Origin: Hoyosella levis | GTDB lineage: Bacteria; Actinomycetota; Actinomycetes; Mycobacteriales; Mycobacteriaceae | DNA: 64,000 nucleotides | NCBI RefSeq assembly: GCF_026008515.1 | Contig: NZ_BQYM01000002.1 | Coordinates: 62,001 to 126,000, forward strand | Reading direction: 5' to 3' | Shown here: piece by piece, positions 51,979-61,508 of the stretch | Position numbering within the stretch: position 1 is the stretch's first letter | How the letters are laid out: every line of letters begins with the position of its first letter | Program-made: the position numbers and the translations under genes | The notes under the pieces: model-generated | Told to the model about the DNA's origin: nothing | The model's database searches: none | The model's input: the letters and a program-made list of their open reading frames with translations, nothing else

Positions 51979-52473
51979 GTGGACCCGCTGGTCGGCGCCA
52001 CCAATGCCGGAGCCGTGGTCTCGGCTCTCGCCGAGCGGGGCCAGACCATAGCCCTCGCGGAATCCCTCACTGCGGGCATGGCGACCGCGGCGATCGCGGG
52101 GGTGCCCGGTGCGAGCGCGGTGCTGCGCGGCGGGATGGTCGTCTACGCGACGGACTTGAAGGCATCGCTGGCCAGCGTGGCAGAGAGCACCTTGGCCCAG
52201 CACGGCGCTGTCTCCGCGGAGGCAGCAATCGAGCTCGCGCGGGGAGCGCGGAATCAGCTCGGCGCGGACTGGGGTGTTGGCCTCACTGGTGTCGCGGGCC
52301 CCGACGAGCAAGAGGGCAAGGCAGTGGGCACCGCGTATGTCGGCATCGCCGGTCCTGATCGCGAGACAGTCCTCGCGCTGTCGGTCCCCGGGCCACGCTG
52401 GGACGTCCGGGTCGCAGTGACCAGGCGGGCGTTTGCCGCGTTAGTCGTCGAAGTTGACGGTCAACAGGTCTAG
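51979..52473 (+). CDS. cinA: CinA C-terminal domain nicotinamide-nucleotide amidase (PncC type)
   Basis: 164 residues, only the amidase domain and not the N-terminal MoCF domain of full CinA. Signature ALAESLTAGMATAAIAGVPGASAVLRGGMVVYATDLKASL near residue 25, and GVGLTGVAGPDEQEGKAVGTAYVGIAGP. Hydrolyses NMN to nicotinate mononucleotide in NAD recycling. GTG at 51979 is 2 nt after pgsA, so the genes are cotranscribed; pgsA-cinA-clgR is a standard actinobacterial order. Confidence 0.92.
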   Translation: MDPLVGATNAGAVVSALAERGQTIALAESLTAGMATAAIAGVPGASAVLRGGMVVYATDLKASLASVAESTLAQHGAVSAEAAIELARGARNQLGADWGVGLTGVAGPDEQEGKAVGTAYVGIAGPDRETVLALSVPGPRWDVRVAVTRRAFAALVVEVDGQQV

Positions 52474-52485
52474 AGTCAGGGGTCT

Positions 52486-52512
52486 GGGAACCTCTCGCGG
52501 TCGCTGTGCGTT
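52486..52512 (+). promoter_or_regulatory. ECF-sigma (SigE-type) promoter of clgR
   Basis: GGGAAC (52486-52491), 17-nt spacer, CGTT (52509-52512), the consensus of SigE-type stress promoters. It lies 96 nt before clgR, just after cinA. In M. tuberculosis the clgR-psp locus is SigE-dependent, which supports this reading. Confidence 0.75.
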
Positions 52513-52608
52513 GACTCTTTGTGAGTTGCCCGCCCGCGAGAGGCGGCGCTAGGCCTCGCGGCCATTGGTGCCGCTGCCTGCGGAGAACAATGAGGATGGA
52601 GGAGCGAC

Positions 52609-52947
52609 ATGGCGCTGCTGCTACGGGAAGCGCTCGGTGACAGCCTGCGGCGCGTCCGGGTGTCCCAGAGCAGGACACTGCGCGAGGTGTCCAGCATGGC
52701 CCGCGTGAGCCTCGGCTACCTGTCGGAGGTGGAGCGTGGCCGCAAGGAAGCATCGAGCGAGTTGCTCGCCTCCATCTGCGACGCCCTCGATGTCGAGCTG
52801 GCCGATGTCCTGTTCGATGTCAGCTCCCTGCTCGCTAGCGAATCCGCAGCCTCGGCCGGCGTCGATGAGCGGACTGCCCGGTTCGTCATCCCCCAGCGCT
52901 CGGCGGAGAAGGTCGCGAGCGGCGCGGAGGAACTGGTCGCTGCCTAG
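52609..52947 (+). CDS. clgR: XRE-type transcriptional activator ClgR
   Basis: 112-residue helix-turn-helix activator of clp protease and membrane-stress genes. [55 protein letters not shown] is the HTH domain with the ClgR/PopR recognition helix; the C-terminal half is short and ends in Ala, as in proteolytically controlled members. ATG 52609 with GGAGGAG 5 nt upstream. pspA follows 241 nt downstream, with a hairpin and a separate -10 candidate between. Confidence 0.93.
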   Translation: MALLLREALGDSLRRVRVSQSRTLREVSSMARVSLGYLSEVERGRKEASSELLASICDALDVELADVLFDVSSLLASESAASAGVDERTARFVIPQRSAEKVASGAEELVAA

Positions 52948-53025
52948 CGGAGCGCCCGGCCGCCCCACAAGCATCTTGTGCGAGCTGCGGCTGGTTGTGC
53001 CGCGCAGCGTGGCGGTTCAGTAGTC

Positions 53026-53051
53026 GCGCATCGGTGGATTCCCCGATGCGC
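53026..53051 (+). terminator. Stem-loop between clgR and pspA
   Basis: GCGCATCGG (53026-53034) pairs with CCGATGCGC (53043-53051) around an 8-nt loop, with no U-tract. It may weaken readthrough from clgR into pspA. Confidence 0.5.
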
Positions 53052-53136
53052 CGCTGTCTGATCCGGGATAGATTCGACAGGAGTGACAGCGCGCTGGATG
53101 CGTGCGGCTCGCGACGGAGGCTCGTGCTCGTCCGTC

Positions 53137-53142
53137 CGGGTA
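53137..53142 (+). promoter_or_regulatory. -10 candidate for pspA
   Basis: TAGAAT lies 46 nt before the pspA ATG, downstream of the hairpin. No convincing -35 box, as is usual here. Confidence 0.4.
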
Positions 53143-53188
53143 GAATTTCGGCACGAGGGACCGACAATCAGACTTGGAGGCTGGGGAT

Positions 53189-54007
53189 ATGGCGAACCCG
53201 TTTGTTAAGTGGTGGCACTACATGAAAGCCAAGATGAATGCCTCCATCGATGAGAACGCCGACCCCAAGGTGCAGATCCAGCAGGCCATCGAGGACGCGC
53301 AGCGGCAGCACCAGGCCCTGTCCCAGCAGGCCGCGGCCGTGATCGGCAATCAGCGGCAGCTCGAGATGCGGCTCAACCGCCAGATCGCCGAGGTCGAGAA
53401 GCTCCAGGCCAGTACTCGCCAGGCGTTGCAGATGTCCGAGAAGGCCGCCGCGCAGGGCGATACCCAGAAGGCGCAGCAGTACGAGAACGCCGCCGAGGCG
53501 TTCGCCGCGCAGCTCGTCACCGCGGAGACCAACATCGAGGACCTCAAGGCCCTGCACGACCAGGCCGTGGGTGCTGCGCAGCAGGCCAAGAACGCTGTCG
53601 AGCAGAACGCTATGATGCTGCAGCAGAAGCTCGCCGAGCGCACCAAGCTGCTCAGCCAGCTCGAGCAGGCCAAGATGCAGGAACAGGTCGGCAACTCGCT
53701 GCGGTCGATGTCGGAGCTCTCCGCTCCCGGCAATACTCCGAACCTCGATGCGGTGCGGGACAAGATCGAGCAGCGCTACGCCAACGCCCTCGGCACCACT
53801 GAGCTGCACAAGAGCTCCGTGCAGGGCCGGATGATGGAGGTGCAGCAGTCGACCGTGGAGATGGCTGGGCACAGCCGGCTCGAGCAGATCCGCGCCTCGA
53901 TGAAGGGCAACCAGATCAGCAGCGCGCCAGAGTCCACCAGTACCCCGCAGGTAGCGGCGGACAAGCCGCAGCAGCACGGGCAGGCGGAACCCAACGCAGC
54001 AGGGTAG
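53189..54007 (+). CDS. pspA: Phage-shock protein A (PspA/IM30 family, 35-kDa antigen type)
   Basis: 272-residue membrane-stress effector that assembles on damaged inner membrane. [62 protein letters not shown] opens exactly like M. tuberculosis Rv2744c; a long coiled coil (~30-200) follows, then a Gln/Ala-rich tail. ATG 53189 has GGAGG 8 nt upstream. In mycobacteria PspA is regulated by ClgR, both encoded here. Confidence 0.95.
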   Translation: MANPFVKWWHYMKAKMNASIDENADPKVQIQQAIEDAQRQHQALSQQAAAVIGNQRQLEMRLNRQIAEVEKLQASTRQALQMSEKAAAQGDTQKAQQYENAAEAFAAQLVTAETNIEDLKALHDQAVGAAQQAKNAVEQNAMMLQQKLAERTKLLSQLEQAKMQEQVGNSLRSMSELSAPGNTPNLDAVRDKIEQRYANALGTTELHKSSVQGRMMEVQQSTVEMAGHSRLEQIRASMKGNQISSAPESTSTPQVAADKPQQHGQAEPNAAG

Positions 54008-54032
54008 CCGGGGGAGCGAGGAGGTCCAGGCC

Positions 54033-55013
54033 GTGACGTCCCGAGCAAGCGGAGCCGGACGATTCTTCCGAGATGTCCATGGCCGGGTCACCGATGCGGT
54101 CACCCGCTTCACGGACCCACGCGAGAAGCAGATCCGGAAGACCAGGAAGGCCCGGCGCCGCTCCCTCCGCCTCGGCACGGCATCGGGCATCTCCGGCACG
54201 GGAACAGTCGGCCTCGCGATCGCTAGCGCCCCTGACTGGACGGTCGTAGCAGGCGGGGGCGCCACGGCGTTGTTCGCTGTCCCCGCTGTCATGGCCTGGC
54301 AGCGGTTTCGCGGCTACCGGGCGCAGCCATTGCCCCCCGTGCGACCGGCCCGGCGCTTTCAGCCCGGCTACTCCTCGGCCGCCTACGAGCCCATGCTCCG
54401 CCTCGGTGACGCCGAGCAAAGCCTCTACCGCATGCTGACCGTGCTCTCCCGCGCCGAGGTAGTCCCGCATGCCGACCTCGAGGAGATCTCGGTAGCGGGC
54501 GCGGCAGCCGGGGATGCTCTCGAGACCACCGCCCGCGATATCGTCGAGATGGAGCACGCGCAGAAGGCCCTGCGCGGCAGTGGACTGCGCCGGGGGATGG
54601 CTAGCAGTGCCCAGCGCGAGCTCCAGCAGCCCATCCGGGCGCTCACCGACCAGGTCACCTCTGGGGTCGAGGAAATCGAGTCGCTCGCCCGCGCAGCCAG
54701 CCAGATGACCGAAGCCGTGTTCGACCCATCCGGGCCGAGGCTGCCGGGCGGGCGCTCGCTGGAAACGATGGACATGCGTCGCGCGGAACTCCTCGACGCA
54801 GCCGACCGGCTCGAGGGGCTAGCTCATGGGCTGCGCGAGCTCAACACCCTGCGGGACCCCGCCGCCCCGGGGCCGGTGCCGGTGCAGGGTGCTCGCTCCC
54901 AGCGCATCGATCCGCTCGCGGCGCCGAACCCCGCGATCGCTCCCGGCGCCAGGACGGACCCGGGACGCGCACGGCCCCGGCAACGCGATCAGCAACCCTG
55001 GCACACGGCCTGA
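54033..55013 (+). CDS. pspM: PspM-like membrane protein of the psp locus (Rv2743c type)
   Basis: 326 residues. A basic N-tail (TDPREKQIRKTRKARRRSLRLG) precedes two helices at about residues 48-66 and 70-90. A helical cytosolic domain follows (SSAAYEPMLRLGDAEQSLYRMLTVL...VGAAAGDALETTARDIVEMEHA) with a Pro/Arg-rich end. In M. tuberculosis this protein links PspA to the membrane and ClgR. GTG at 54033 is 25 nt after pspA, with GGAGG upstream. The assignment rests on position and architecture. Confidence 0.82.
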   Translation: MTSRASGAGRFFRDVHGRVTDAVTRFTDPREKQIRKTRKARRRSLRLGTASGISGTGTVGLAIASAPDWTVVAGGGATALFAVPAVMAWQRFRGYRAQPLPPVRPARRFQPGYSSAAYEPMLRLGDAEQSLYRMLTVLSRAEVVPHADLEEISVAGAAAGDALETTARDIVEMEHAQKALRGSGLRRGMASSAQRELQQPIRALTDQVTSGVEEIESLARAASQMTEAVFDPSGPRLPGGRSLETMDMRRAELLDAADRLEGLAHGLRELNTLRDPAAPGPVPVQGARSQRIDPLAAPNPAIAPGARTDPGRARPRQRDQQPWHTA

Positions 55014-55161
55014 GGCGCCTCGCTGCGGTTCCGGGAACTCCCTGATCCTTACCCTGAACTCCGCGCCCACGTACTGACAAGCCAATACGCGGCGCGCATG
55101 CTAGAGGCAGGCCCAGGGCAGTCCTGTCCAGGCGCACCACCCAACTAGCTCGGGAGTCTTC

Positions 55162-55341
55162 ATGGTCCTCCGCATCGTCGCCGCCATCATCCTCGCGTGG
55201 CTCGCCATCATCGTGATCGGCGCGCTGTTCGACGTGATGTCGACAGTCATTACCCTCGCGCTGCTCGCTGCCGCCGCATACTTGATCTACCGGTTCTTCG
55301 CAGGACCCCGCACACCGACCACACCCTCCACGAGGCTCTAG
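55162..55341 (+). CDS. Small two-helix membrane protein of the psp locus
   Basis: 59 residues: MVLRIVAAIILAWLAIIVIG (helix 1), a short DVMST turn, TLALLAAAAYLIYRFF (helix 2), then a Pro/Thr-rich tail GPRTPTTPSTRL. ATG 55162 has GGGAG 5 nt upstream, good coding evidence for so short a gene. It occupies the place between pspM and the Rv2739c-type gene where M. tuberculosis has the much larger Rv2742c. I do not recognise a named family; a role in membrane stress is inferred only from position. Confidence 0.65.
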   Translation: MVLRIVAAIILAWLAIIVIGALFDVMSTVITLALLAAAAYLIYRFFAGPRTPTTPSTRL

Positions 55342-55360
55342 CTGGCAAGGAACGACATAC

Positions 55361-56548
55361 ATGCGCATCGCTGTGGTGGCAGGACCCGACCCGGGGCACG
55401 CGTTCCCCGCCATGGCACTGGCCAGGCGCATCGCCAGCGGCGGAGGCGAGGCAGTGGTGTTCACGGGAACGCGTTGGCTTGACCACGCGCGCGACGCGGG
55501 CCTCGATGCGCGCGAGCTGCCCGGGCTCGGTCGCGGCGCCGGGGACCTCGACATCGACGCTGGCCACCGCATTCACGAGCGCGCGGCATCGATGTCCACC
55601 GAGCTTCTGCCCTACCTAAATCGGCTGATGCCCGATCTGGTGGTCTCCGACGTCATCACAGTGGCGGGAGGCCTCGCCGCCGAACGCCTCGGGATTCCGT
55701 GGGCAGAGCTATCCCCGCACCCCTTGTACCTGCCCTCGCGAGGCCTGCCGCCCGTGGGGAGCGGTCTCGAGCCTGGTACCGGACTCTCGGGACGGGCCCG
55801 GGACACCCTGCTGCGAGCGCTCGTGGCCAGGGATCATCGGCGCGGCCGCCTCCAGCGGGGCAGGGCGCGCGCCTCGATAGGGATGCCCGTGCGGGACCCC
55901 GGACCACGCGCGCGGCTCATCGCGACCGTGCCCGCCATGGAAGTGCCACGACCGGACTGGCCGGAGACCGCGCACCTCGTGGGACCGCTGATCTGGGAGC
56001 CCGCGAGCAACGACCTCGAGGTGCCTCCCAGCGACGGTCCGTTGGTCATGGTGTCACCGTCGACCGCGAGCCGCGGTGGCGTGCAAGGCATGATCGACGC
56101 CGTCGTCGAGGCGCTGCGCGAGGACCGCGAGTCCGCGACACCGTGGCGCATGGTCGCCACCGTGCTCGGAGAACAGCCCCGCGACCTGCCGGACTGGTGC
56201 GTGGCCGGGCAAGGCAGGCAAGGACCACTGCTCGAGAAGGCCGCGGTGCTGGTCTGCGGCGGGGGGCATGGCATGCTCGCCCGCGCGCTGCTAGCAGGCA
56301 CGCCGATGGTGATCATCCCCGGTGGCGGCGACCAGCGCGAGCTTGCCGCGCGGGCCCAGCGCCGAGGCGTCGCCGAGATCGTGCGCACGGGCCGCGAGGG
56401 CGCGCTCGACCCAGCGGCCGTGCGCGCCGCGATCGACCGGGTGGTCGGCGACCCGCGATACCGTGCCGCTGCTGCCGAGGCGGCCCGGACCGCGCGTGAT
56501 GTGCGGGATCCGCTCTCGGTCTGCGAGGGCGTCATCGCGAGCAGCTAG
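55361..56548 (+). CDS. GT-B fold glycosyltransferase-like protein (Rv2739c type)
   Basis: 395 residues, UDP-glycosyltransferase/MGT-like. MRIAVVAGPDPGHAFPAMALARRIASGGGEAVVFTG opens the acceptor domain; LMPDLVVSDVITVAGGLAAERLGIPWAELSPHPLY is typical. The donor-site region is LLEKAAVLVCGGGHGMLARALLAGTPMVIIPGGGDQRELAARAQRRGVA, close to the His-x(7)-G-x-P-x(2)-x-P pattern of GT1 enzymes. Donor and acceptor unknown. ATG 55361 has AAGGAA upstream, 19 nt after the small membrane gene, so it may belong to the psp transcript. Confidence 0.8.
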   Translation: MRIAVVAGPDPGHAFPAMALARRIASGGGEAVVFTGTRWLDHARDAGLDARELPGLGRGAGDLDIDAGHRIHERAASMSTELLPYLNRLMPDLVVSDVITVAGGLAAERLGIPWAELSPHPLYLPSRGLPPVGSGLEPGTGLSGRARDTLLRALVARDHRRGRLQRGRARASIGMPVRDPGPRARLIATVPAMEVPRPDWPETAHLVGPLIWEPASNDLEVPPSDGPLVMVSPSTASRGGVQGMIDAVVEALREDRESATPWRMVATVLGEQPRDLPDWCVAGQGRQGPLLEKAAVLVCGGGHGMLARALLAGTPMVIIPGGGDQRELAARAQRRGVAEIVRTGREGALDPAAVRAAIDRVVGDPRYRAAAAEAARTARDVRDPLSVCEGVIASS

Positions 56549-56575
56549 CGGTGGTGCGGGGTGGTGCCCCTTTCC

Positions 56576-56645
56576 GAATCTGCGAGCGCAAGTCAACAGA
56601 TGTCTGCTTTTCGGGCAAGATTGGTTGACTTTCACTCGCAGATTC
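56576..56645. repeat. 70-nt imperfect inverted repeat in the gap before the DUF3046 gene
   Basis: Left arm 56576-56597 (starts GAATCTGCGAG, ends AAGTCAAC) and right arm 56624-56645 are 22-nt inverted copies with two mismatches, around a 26-nt centre. No T-run follows. It could be a terminator, a mobile palindrome or a regulatory RNA hairpin. Confidence 0.8.
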
Positions 56646-56730
56646 CTGTCGTCGGCGCGCGGTGGGTCGCCGCTGGAGGCCACCCCAAGCGCCCGCCGGG
56701 GAGTTCCGGCGAAAGGGGTCCCTGCGCGAG

Positions 56731-56759
56731 TGAACCGGCCGTGGGCCAGGAAGTAGGGT
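56731..56759 (+). promoter_or_regulatory. Promoter of the DUF3046 gene (leaderless)
   Basis: TGAACC (56731-56736), 17-nt spacer, TAGGGT (56754-56759), then 6 nt to GTG 56766. No Shine-Dalgarno sequence is needed at this spacing. Confidence 0.5.
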
Positions 56760-56765
56760 GGGGCC

Positions 56766-56960
56766 GTGCGTTTGACCGATTTCCATGACAAGGTCGAGAG
56801 CTGCCTCGGCGCCCGGCTTGGCCCCACCCTCCTGCGCGACCATGTGCTGACCTCCCTCGGGGGCGTCACGGCGGAGCGAGCCATCAGCAGTGGCGTATCG
56901 CTGCGCGAGGTGTGGCGCGCGCTGTGCGACGAGTTCGATGTCCCGGAGCTGCAGCGCTAG
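56766..56960 (+). CDS. DUF3046 family protein
   Basis: 64-residue acidic helical protein, RLTDFHDKVESCLGARLGPTLLRDHVLTSLGGVTAERAISSGVSLREVWRALCDEFDVP, the full DUF3046 pattern. Invariably upstream of recA in mycobacteria (Rv2738c), function unknown. It ends 2 nt before the LexA box of recA, so DNA-damage induction probably does not include it unless from its own promoter. Confidence 0.88.
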   Translation: MRLTDFHDKVESCLGARLGPTLLRDHVLTSLGGVTAERAISSGVSLREVWRALCDEFDVPELQR

Positions 56961-56962
56961 CA

Positions 56963-56978
56963 TTCGAACGTGTGTTCG
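56963..56978 (+). promoter_or_regulatory. LexA (SOS) box of recA with adjacent -10
   Basis: TCGAACgtgtGTTCGG matches the actinobacterial SOS box TCGAAC-N4-GTTCGA at 11 of 12 defined positions. TATAGT (56979-56984) follows directly and is a likely -10, so bound LexA would block the first recA promoter. Confidence 0.88.
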
Positions 56979-57108
56979 GTATAGTGGTGCCAGTCGTACT
57001 GGATCGGCCACTCGTTGACGCGCGCCCATCGGGAGAACGCATCAACGTCGGTACCTAGCCTGTGCACGGTGATGTGGTTATCCACAGAGTGGGCGCGGGA
57101 ACGCAGAA

Positions 57109-57131
57109 TTGTCAGTGGCCGGTCGTACGGT
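57109..57131 (+). promoter_or_regulatory. RecA-NDp (PafBC-dependent) promoter of recA
   Basis: TTGTCAGTG (57109-57117), 8 nt, TACGGT (57126-57131): an exact match to the TTGTCRGTG-N8-TAnnnT motif of LexA-independent DNA-damage promoters in mycobacteria, activated by PafBC. It lies 77 nt before the recA start. Confidence 0.88.
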
Positions 57132-57207
57132 AGCCATGAGTGGGGCACTGCCGGGTCTCACTGACAGGCAAACTGCCGCCGCGCATCTAGTCCAAGGAGA
57201 ATCAGAC

Positions 57208-58244
<1,037 letters not shown>

Positions 58245-58245
<1 letters not shown>

Positions 58246-58799
58246 TGGCTCCGCACGCCGAGGAGCAGGAGAAGTCGCCGGAGGAGTGGCAGGCACATGC
58301 CAAGAGCTTGTGCCTGCGCTGGCTCGGGATGCGTGCCCACACCCGTGACGAGCTGCGGACCAAGCTGGAGGGCAAAGGGATACCGAGCACTGTGAGCGAC
58401 GCCGTGCTCGATCGTTTCGCCGAGGTCAAGCTCATCGACGATGCCGAGTTCGCGCAGGCATGGGCGCGCTCCCGGCACCAGTACGCGGGCAAGGGCAAGC
58501 GTGCGATCGCCAATGAGCTGAGGCGCAAGGGCGTTGATGATGCCGACGCCCAGCACGCGCTGAGCACTATCAGCGACGAGGACGAGCGCGACCGGGCGCG
58601 CGAGCTCGTTGACAAGCGACTGCGTGCGATCGCACCCGTCGACTGGCGCGATCAGCGGGAGAAGCAGCGCGTCATCCAGCGGCTCGTCGGCATGCTCGCC
58701 CGGCGGGGCTACGGCCCATCCATCTCCTACAGCGTCGTCACCGAGGCCCTACCCGGCCACGGTGGGGCAAGCGACGGCCTGCTCGACGAGCCGTTCTAG
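58245..58799 (+). CDS. recX: Regulatory protein RecX
   Basis: Modulator that binds and limits RecA filaments. 184 residues of three-helix repeats: CLRWLGMRAHTRDELRTKLEGKGIPSTVSDAVLDRFAEVKLIDDAEFAQAWARSR, then GKRAIANELRRKGVDDADAQHAL and RLVGMLARRGYGPSISYSVV. ATG 58245 overlaps recA by 1 nt, giving coupled synthesis. The end shares CTAG with the convergent TRAP permease gene. Confidence 0.94.
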
Positions 58800-61501
58800 C
58801 TTGCCGGGCTCGCTTGCCCCGGACTCTCCTGCCTCGGGCCCGCTTGCCCCGGACTAGTTTGCCCCGCATCCGCTGCCCGGGCATCCCTCCGGATGCCGCG
58901 CAAGTGCAGGCTCATGACGATCAGCCCGAGGGCAAGTCCCGCGAAGTCGGTGACCACCCCGTAGTGCACCAGCATCAAGCCGGCGGCGACCAGCACCGCG
59001 CGCTCGGCCCAGCTGATCCGCTCATGCAGGAAGCCGACCACAGCGATGCCGAGGAAGAACACGCCGCCCAATGACGACACGATCGCGAGGATGCCCTGTC
59101 CCCAGTTCACATCCTGCAGCAAGAGCTCGGGACTGATCACGAACAGGAACGGCACCACGAAGCCCGAGACCGCGATCCGCACCGCATGTCCACCCGTGCG
59201 GATCGGATCGCCTCCCGAGATCCCGCATGCCGCGTAGGCGGCCAGGCACACCGGGGGAGTGATGTCCGCCATCACGCCGAAATAGAACACGAACAGGTGC
59301 GCCGAGAGGATCATCGCGACCGTCGCCTCGGGAAGGTCGCCCTGCAGCAGCACCACGATCGCGGGCGCCGCCAAGGTCGCGGTGACCACGTAGTTCGCGG
59401 TAGTGGGAAGCCCAATTCCGAGAATCAAGCAGGCGAGCATCGAGAGAGCCAATACAGGGATCAGATAGCCCCCGCCGAGACCGATCAAGCCATCAGCAAG
59501 CTTGTGGCCCAAGCCGGTCAGCGTGATCATCCCGGCCAGGATCCCGGCGGCGGCGCACGCCACCACGATGGGCAGCGCGATCCGGGTCGCCCCCACAAGG
59601 CCATCGGCCAGGCTTGCCACCGAGAGCTTCTCGTCGGAGGACCGCCCCCAGCCTGCAAACATCGCGACCAACGGTGTCACGACGACTGCCAGCAGGAAGG
59701 ACGTCACCACGATCGACCACGCCCGAGACAGATCCGGCAGCAGCACATCGACCGAGAGATCAACCAGCCACATCACCGTCAGCACCACAGCGAAGGGAAC
59801 GATCAACCGCCAGGATTCCCGCATCGCCACCGGGAGCGGTTCCGCTGCATCACCGTCCGGGGCGAAACCACGCCTGCGCGCCACCACCTGGGATGGCACC
59901 GCCACCAGCACGCCCAGCATCAGCGCGACCACTGTCATCCGCAGCAACGAGGACAATCCGGGAACCATCGCCCCCACCAACCAGTGCAGCGTTGCCGCTC
60001 CCGCAACGGTCACCACTGTCCATCCCAGCAGCGAGACCGCGCCCCGCGCCCGATCAGCAGACGGCCGCGGCGCCGCGATCAGCCCGGTTCCCGGCGAGAC
60101 CGCCACTACGAGCGGGTGGAGCAGCTGCACCAGCACATTGATACCGATCGCGATGGAGATCGAGGCCATCGCCGCGAACCCCGGGCTGAAGCCCATCGAC
60201 AGCAGGATGAAGATCGCCACGATCGGCACCAGTAGGTACCCCTTGGCCGCCATGACCTGACGGACGCTCGGCAGCATCGACTTCGGGATGCCCCCGATGC
60301 CGAGGCGCCGCGCGTCGAAGTGGATCACCACGAATTGCGCGGCGAAGAACAGCACAGCCGGAATGATCGCGGCCTTCAGGATCTCCGCGTACGGGATGCC
60401 TGTGATCTCCATCATGATGAACGCGCCCGCGCCCATGATTGGTGGCGCGATCTGCCCGCCCGTCGACGAGGACGCTTCCACCGCGCCTGCATAGTTCCGG
60501 GGATATCCCGACTTCTTCATCATCGGGATCGTGAACGCACCATTGCTGACGGTATTGGCGACCGACGAGCCGGTGATGGTGCCCGAGAACGCGCTAGTCG
60601 CCACGCCCACCTTTGCCGTGCCGCCCTGGGACCAGCCCGTGGCACCGAGGGCCGCTTCGGTGAAGAAGCGCTCCATGCCGGTGCGTTGCAGGACCGCGGC
60701 AAAGACCAGGAACAGGAAGATCACCGTTGCGGAAACCCGCACCGGCGTGCCGAACACGGCCTCGTCGGTGAAGAAGGAGACATTGACGATCCGATCGAGG
60801 CTGTGGCCGCTGTGGCCGAGGAATCCTGGCAGCACTGGACCGTAATAGGCGTATGCCAGCATCAGCGAGGCGAGGACCACCAGCGCAGGGCCAAGCACAC
60901 GCTGCGCCGCCGCGAGGATGAGGAGCAGGCCTGCTGTGCCCACCGCGATGTTTGCTGGGTCCAGGATGCCAGCGGTGCGCAGGATCGCCTCGTAGTTGGC
61001 GAACACGTAGTAGCCGACGAGAACGCTGAGCACCGCGAGCGCCACGTCGCCCGCGGGTATCCCCCCGAGCGTCACCGGGGCATACCGGGCTGCCTGGACA
61101 AGCGCCATCACGAGCAGGGCGGGGACCACGATGTGGATACCGGCAATCCCCTGCGCGAACAATGCCACGACGATCAGAATCCCCGCCACCGCCAGGGCGA
61201 TGCCCATCAGCCGCTGCCGGTGCGTGCTTCGAGGCTTTGCTGGATAGAGCAGGAAGATCAGCGCGACCGCGAGGGAGACATGGAACGGGCCTTGCTGCCT
61301 CGCTGGCAAGGATCCCTCGAACAGCGGAGAGGTCAGGACGTGGAAAAGCGCGAAGGCTAGCGCCACCACGAACACCGCCCACTTCCAGGCAGGACGCGAA
61401 TCAACGCGGGTGTGCTCGGTCGACTCGACCGCGTTATGGTGCTCGAGCTTGGTGATGTCAGTGCTCAGGCCGGCATCGAGGGGCGGTGGTGTGGCAGGCA
61501 C
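58796..61501 (-). CDS. TRAP transporter fused 4TM-12TM permease (TAXI type)
   Basis: About 901 residues with some 18-20 helices; the small (DctQ-like) and large (DctM-like) subunits are fused, as in TAXI-TRAP systems. AAVLQRTGMERFFTEAALGATGWSQGGTAKVGVATSAFSGTITGSSVANTVSNGAFTIPMMKKSGY and ASSSTGGQIAPPIMGAGAFIMMEITGIPY are the DctM hallmarks; LGIGLPTTANYVVTATLAAPAIV occurs in the second half. Driven by an ion gradient; substrate unknown (2-oxoglutarate/glutamate-type in some relatives). GTG 61501 has AGGTGA 7 nt upstream and is preferred to GTG 61555, which would overlap the upstream gene by 47 nt. Confidence 0.9.
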   Translation of the reverse strand: MPATPPPLDAGLSTDITKLEHHNAVESTEHTRVDSRPAWKWAVFVVALAFALFHVLTSPLFEGSLPARQQGPFHVSLAVALIFLLYPAKPRSTHRQRLMGIALAVAGILIVVALFAQGIAGIHIVVPALLVMALVQAARYAPVTLGGIPAGDVALAVLSVLVGYYVFANYEAILRTAGILDPANIAVGTAGLLLILAAAQRVLGPALVVLASLMLAYAYYGPVLPGFLGHSGHSLDRIVNVSFFTDEAVFGTPVRVSATVIFLFLVFAAVLQRTGMERFFTEAALGATGWSQGGTAKVGVATSAFSGTITGSSVANTVSNGAFTIPMMKKSGYPRNYAGAVEASSSTGGQIAPPIMGAGAFIMMEITGIPYAEILKAAIIPAVLFFAAQFVVIHFDARRLGIGGIPKSMLPSVRQVMAAKGYLLVPIVAIFILLSMGFSPGFAAMASISIAIGINVLVQLLHPLVVAVSPGTGLIAAPRPSADRARGAVSLLGWTVVTVAGAATLHWLVGAMVPGLSSLLRMTVVALMLGVLVAVPSQVVARRRGFAPDGDAAEPLPVAMRESWRLIVPFAVVLTVMWLVDLSVDVLLPDLSRAWSIVVTSFLLAVVVTPLVAMFAGWGRSSDEKLSVASLADGLVGATRIALPIVVACAAAGILAGMITLTGLGHKLADGLIGLGGGYLIPVLALSMLACLILGIGLPTTANYVVTATLAAPAIVVLLQGDLPEATVAMILSAHLFVFYFGVMADITPPVCLAAYAACGISGGDPIRTGGHAVRIAVSGFVVPFLFVISPELLLQDVNWGQGILAIVSSLGGVFFLGIAVVGFLHERISWAERAVLVAAGLMLVHYGVVTDFAGLALGLIVMSLHLRGIRRDARAADAGQTSPGQAGPRQESPGQASPAS

Positions 61502-61508
61502 GGGAGCA

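Noticed and set aside
56957-57148. 63-codon minus-strand frame in the recA upstream region
   Set aside because: It lies across the LexA box and recA promoters; regulatory sequence explains the region better, and no homologous family is recognised.
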